From: Algiphilus sp965216485
Lineage (GTDB): Bacteria; Pseudomonadota; Gammaproteobacteria; Nevskiales; Nevskiaceae
Reading direction: 5' to 3'
Assembly: GCF_965216485.1 (NCBI RefSeq)
Contig: NZ_OZ244162.1
Coordinates: 2,170,001-2,234,000 of the forward strand
Length of the DNA: 64,000 nucleotides
The position numbers and the translations under genes are program-made. A model generated the notes under the pieces. The model did no database searches, was not told the DNA's origin, and was given only the letters and a program-made list of their open reading frames with translations. Positions 61,707 to 64,000 of the stretch are shown piece by piece. Every line of letters begins with the position of its first letter. The stretch's first letter is position 1.

Positions 61707-61952
61707 TCAAGAAGCCTGGTTGGCGTTGCTCTTGATGTAGTTGATCACGTCCTGGAAGGTCACGATCTTTTCCGCTTCCTCGTCCGGAATGTCGATCTCG
61801 AATTCCTCTTCCAGCGCCATCACCAACTCGACGGTGTCGAGCGAATCCGCACCCAGGTCCTCTACAAAGGACGCGTCGGGGGTAATCTGGTCTTCGCTGA
61901 CCGAGAGCTGTTCAGCGATGATCTTTTTAACCTTCTCTTCCAGGTTGCTCAT
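61707..61952 (-). CDS. acpP: acyl carrier protein
   Basis: 81 residues. Ser37 in DLGADSLDTVELVMALEEEF is the phosphopantetheine site; highly acidic helices II/III. AGGAG precedes the ATG. It sits between fabG and fabF, as in most gammaproteobacteria. Confidence 0.98.
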   Translation of the reverse strand: MSNLEEKVKKIIAEQLSVSEDQITPDASFVEDLGADSLDTVELVMALEEEFEIDIPDEEAEKIVTFQDVINYIKSNANQAS

Positions 61953-62049
61953 GAGCCACTCCTAATGGATTTATCAATGCGGTACGCGTTGGAAGCCGCC
62001 TACCGCGAGCTCCCGCCTCGGTCGCCGTACTGGTAGCGAACCGCGGTGA

Positions 62050-62055
62050 ATTGTA
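62050..62055 (-). promoter_or_regulatory. possible acpP -10 element
   Basis: TACAAT on the minus strand, 98 bases before the acpP start, in the 154-base fabG-acpP gap; no convincing -35. In E. coli acpP also has its own promoter. Confidence 0.3.
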
Positions 62056-62106
62056 GAAGATTGCGACGACCGGTATCTATACGCACGAATGCCCGCAGCA
62101 TCGGGC

Positions 62107-62835
62107 TTATGCCATGTGCATGCCACCATTCACGTGCAGGGTTTCGCCACTGATGTAACTGGCGTCCGGGCCCGCCAGAAAGGCCACTGCCGCGGCAATG
62201 TCCTGCACCGAACCCAAGCGCGCTGCAGGAATCTGCTCGAGCAGCGCTTCGCGTTGCGATGATTCCAGTGCCTGCGTCATGTCGGTTTCGATGAAGCCCG
62301 GGGCCACCACGTTGACCGTAATGCCACGATTGCCAACCTCGCGCGCCAAAGACTTGCTCATGCCCACCAGCCCGGCTTTGGAAGCGCAGTAGTTGGCCTG
62401 GCCGGGGTTGCCCGCCGCCCCCACCACCGAGCCGACCGAGATAATGCGTCCGTTGCGCGCCTTCATCATGCCGCGCAGGACCGTGCGCGCGCAGACGAAC
62501 GCGGCCTTGAGGTTGGTATCGACGACCGCGTCCCAGTCGTCGTCCTTCATGCGCATCGCCAGGCCATCACGGGTGATGCCGGCGTTGTTGACCAGGATGT
62601 CGACGCCAGGAAGCGATGCGACCAGCGCCTTGACGGCTTCGCCATCGCAGACGTCCAGGACGCGCCCCTCCCCGCGCTCCCCGAGTGCTTCGCTGATGCC
62701 GTCAGCGCCCTTCTGCGAGGTACTGGTGCCGATAACATAGGCGCCATCCTGGGCCAGTCGCGCACAGATGGCCGCACCAATGCCGCGGCTTCCGCCTGTC
62801 ACCAGCGCCGTTTTTCCGCTCAGTGGTTGACTCAT
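62107..62835 (-). CDS. fabG: 3-oxoacyl-[ACP] reductase
   Basis: 242 residues. Rossmann GGSRGIGAAICARL (12-25), NNAGITRDGLAMRMKDDDW, Ser in ISVGSVVGAAGNPGQANY and the YCASK Tyr/Lys pair, then ETDMTQAL. NADPH-dependent reduction of 3-oxoacyl-ACP. ATG 62835 preferred; an in-frame ATG lies four codons upstream. 16 bases after fabD. Confidence 0.96.
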   Translation of the reverse strand: MSQPLSGKTALVTGGSRGIGAAICARLAQDGAYVIGTSTSQKGADGISEALGERGEGRVLDVCDGEAVKALVASLPGVDILVNNAGITRDGLAMRMKDDDWDAVVDTNLKAAFVCARTVLRGMMKARNGRIISVGSVVGAAGNPGQANYCASKAGLVGMSKSLAREVGNRGITVNVVAPGFIETDMTQALESSQREALLEQIPAARLGSVQDIAAAVAFLAGPDASYISGETLHVNGGMHMA

Positions 62836-62851
62836 GCCCTTTTCCATCCCC

Positions 62852-63778
62852 CTATTGCTCGCCCAAAGCTGCGCTCAGTGCCTCGAGGCCACTGTCTCCG
62901 CCGAGTGCCACACTCGGCACCCCGCGCATGCCCCGTTTTGCGAGACCGCAGAGTACCTTACCCGGACCACACTCCACGAGCAGCGTGACCCCCTGCGCTT
63001 GCAATGCGGACTGGGTCTGCGTCCAGCGCACTGGCTCGCAGAGCTGGCGGCGCAGGGCTTCGCGCACGCTGGCACTGTCGCTGCGCGGCGCCGCATCGAC
63101 GTTGTGCAGCACCGGAATGTGCGGGTCGCTTAGCGTCACGGACTGCAGTTCCGGCGTCAGCGCTTCGGCGGCTGCCTCGAGCAGCACACAGTGCGAGGGC
63201 ACCGACATGGCAAGACGGGCGATCTTGCGCGCCCCGGCTTTGGGCCCTTCCGCCTCCAGCCAATCCAGGGCATCCACACGGCCGGCCACCACCACCTGGC
63301 CCGGCGCGTTGTAGTTCACTGGATACAGCCCGCCTTCCGGGCGTTGTGCACACAGGGCCTCCACGGCGCTGTCATCCATGCCAAGCACTGCCGCCATCCC
63401 CGAGCCTTCAGGCGCATGCATCTGCATGAAGCGGCCGCGCGCCTCGACCAACCGCAATGCATCGGCGAAACCCAAGGCACCGCTTGCGACCAGCGCGCTG
63501 TACTCGCCCAGCGAGTGCCCAGCCAGCACCGAGGGGGCAAGCCCGGTCTGCTCACATGCCAGCCGCCAGAGAGCAATGGACGCCGTCAAGATGGCCGGCT
63601 GCGTGTACTGGGTCTGGTTCAGCTGCGTTTCCGGCCCCTTAGCGATCAGTGCCGCCATATCCCAGCCCAAGGCCTGGGATGCCTCTTCCAGCGTTCGTTG
63701 CACGATGCCCTGATCATAGCCATCGAGCATTCCCACCGATTGCGATCCCTGTCCCGGGAAAACTACCGCCGTTGTCAC
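62852..63778 (-). CDS. fabD: malonyl-CoA:ACP transacylase
   Basis: 308 residues from GTG 63778, which has GGAGG at good spacing. VVFPGQGSQSVGM at the N-terminus, catalytic Ser89 in LAGHSLGEYSALV, then ARGRFMQMHAPEGSGMAAVL and catalytic His in MSVPSHCVLLE. fabH is not upstream in the window, unlike in E. coli. Confidence 0.96.
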   Translation of the reverse strand: MTTAVVFPGQGSQSVGMLDGYDQGIVQRTLEEASQALGWDMAALIAKGPETQLNQTQYTQPAILTASIALWRLACEQTGLAPSVLAGHSLGEYSALVASGALGFADALRLVEARGRFMQMHAPEGSGMAAVLGMDDSAVEALCAQRPEGGLYPVNYNAPGQVVVAGRVDALDWLEAEGPKAGARKIARLAMSVPSHCVLLEAAAEALTPELQSVTLSDPHIPVLHNVDAAPRSDSASVREALRRQLCEPVRWTQTQSALQAQGVTLLVECGPGKVLCGLAKRGMRGVPSVALGGDSGLEALSAALGEQ

Positions 63779-63814
63779 ACTGCCTCCTTCATTGCATCGC
63801 GCCCGCAAAGCATG

Positions 63815-64000
63815 TCACACGCGGCGCGCCGCTAGACCTTGTTGCTTGTAGTGCCCCCCAAGCAGAAGCATGACCGCGGCCAAGACTCCCGCCAGATGCG
63901 CATCTGTTGCCACTGCGGCACCGATGCGCTCAGCGTCGGACAGGGGAACGCCCAACGCCTGCTCCCAAATGATCTTGACAACAAGATACAACAGGCAAAG
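63815..64000 (-). CDS. C-terminal end of a rhomboid-family protease, probably rhombosortase (runs off window)
   Basis: The last 61 codons are present: YLVVKIIWEQALGVPLSDAE, RIGAAVATDAHLAGVLAAVM and a short GGHYKQQG tail. KIIWEQ and VATDAHLAGVL match the C-terminal part of rhombosortase (GlyGly-CTERM processing rhomboid), in which the DAH-L-x-G-x-L His is the catalytic base. The Ser box would be outside the window. The 36-base gap to fabD suggests a shared transcript. Confidence 0.68.
   Translation of the reverse strand, partial: LCLLYLVVKIIWEQALGVPLSDAERIGAAVATDAHLAGVLAAVMLLLGGHYKQQGLAARRV

Noticed and set aside
1..64000. CRISPR arrays, insertion sequences, prophage or integron features
   Set aside because: No spaced repeats, transposase motifs, integrase or phage genes were seen on either strand.

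Overview
The window is a GC-rich bacterial chromosome segment. The right end carries the gammaproteobacterial order fabD-fabG-acpP-fabF-pabB-pabC-mltG-tmk-holB-pilZ, preceded at the edge by the end of a rhomboid protease that looks like a rhombosortase. Together with a PomAB-like stator pair, a rubredoxin-fused alkane hydroxylase, a P450, acyl-CoA dehydrogenase and many lipid-active membrane enzymes, this suggests a hydrocarbon- or lipid-degrading gammaproteobacterium, perhaps near Nevskiales/Solimonadaceae. That placement is an inference from gene content only.

Layout. 1-5.4 kb: end of an acyl-CoA dehydrogenase, an exported nucleoside-hydrolase-like lipoprotein and two tandem LtrA membrane proteins. 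5.4-8.1 kb: a four-gene minus-strand operon made of a TetR regulator, a ferritin-like 'metal-dependent hydrolase' (PF10118) and two styrene-oxide-isomerase-like membrane proteins, with a clear inverted-repeat operator at its head. 8.1-16 kb: small proteins, an NAD-dependent epimerase-like enzyme, truD, metY, a peptidoglycan amidase, a MAPEG protein and the stator pair. 16.1-22.1 kb: a czcICBA-type divalent-metal RND system. 22.4-32.1 kb: two more MAPEG proteins, an oxidoreductase, OmpA-like, GNAT and VOC-like proteins, the alkB-rubredoxin fusion with a divergent AraC regulator, two secreted proteins of unknown role, and a LuxR-type regulator fused to an alpha/beta-hydrolase domain that has lost its catalytic residues. 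32.2-38.5 kb: a cusCBA-type monovalent-metal RND system. 38.5-44.6 kb: a monooxygenase-like protein with two methyltransferases, then a MacAB-like exporter. 44.7-51.3 kb: a fatty-acid desaturase with a divergent AraC regulator, a steroid-reductase-like gene interrupted by an in-frame TGA, a metallo-beta-lactamase-fold enzyme, a frameshifted P450 and a ChrR-like cupin. 51.4-55.6 kb: tRNA-Lys, a DksA with an incomplete zinc finger, a DUF4010 membrane protein, a PPK2 kinase and a gene-poor stretch with an AT-rich palindrome. 55.3-64 kb: the fatty-acid/folate/division cluster.

Themes. Lipid and hydrocarbon handling recurs throughout (acyl-CoA dehydrogenase, AlkB, desaturase, P450, steroid reductase family, three MAPEG proteins, two StyC-like proteins, fab genes). 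Several regulators lie next to candidate operators visible in the DNA: a 29-bp TetR dyad, two pairs of 21-bp-spaced direct repeats at AraC-controlled divergent promoters, and a 20-bp lux-box-like dyad at the LuxR-type gene. The most unusual item is the LuxR/alpha-beta-hydrolase protein, which looks like a pseudoenzyme ligand sensor sitting next to its own candidate operator. The TetR/PF10118/StyC-like operon is the other strong candidate for undescribed biology.
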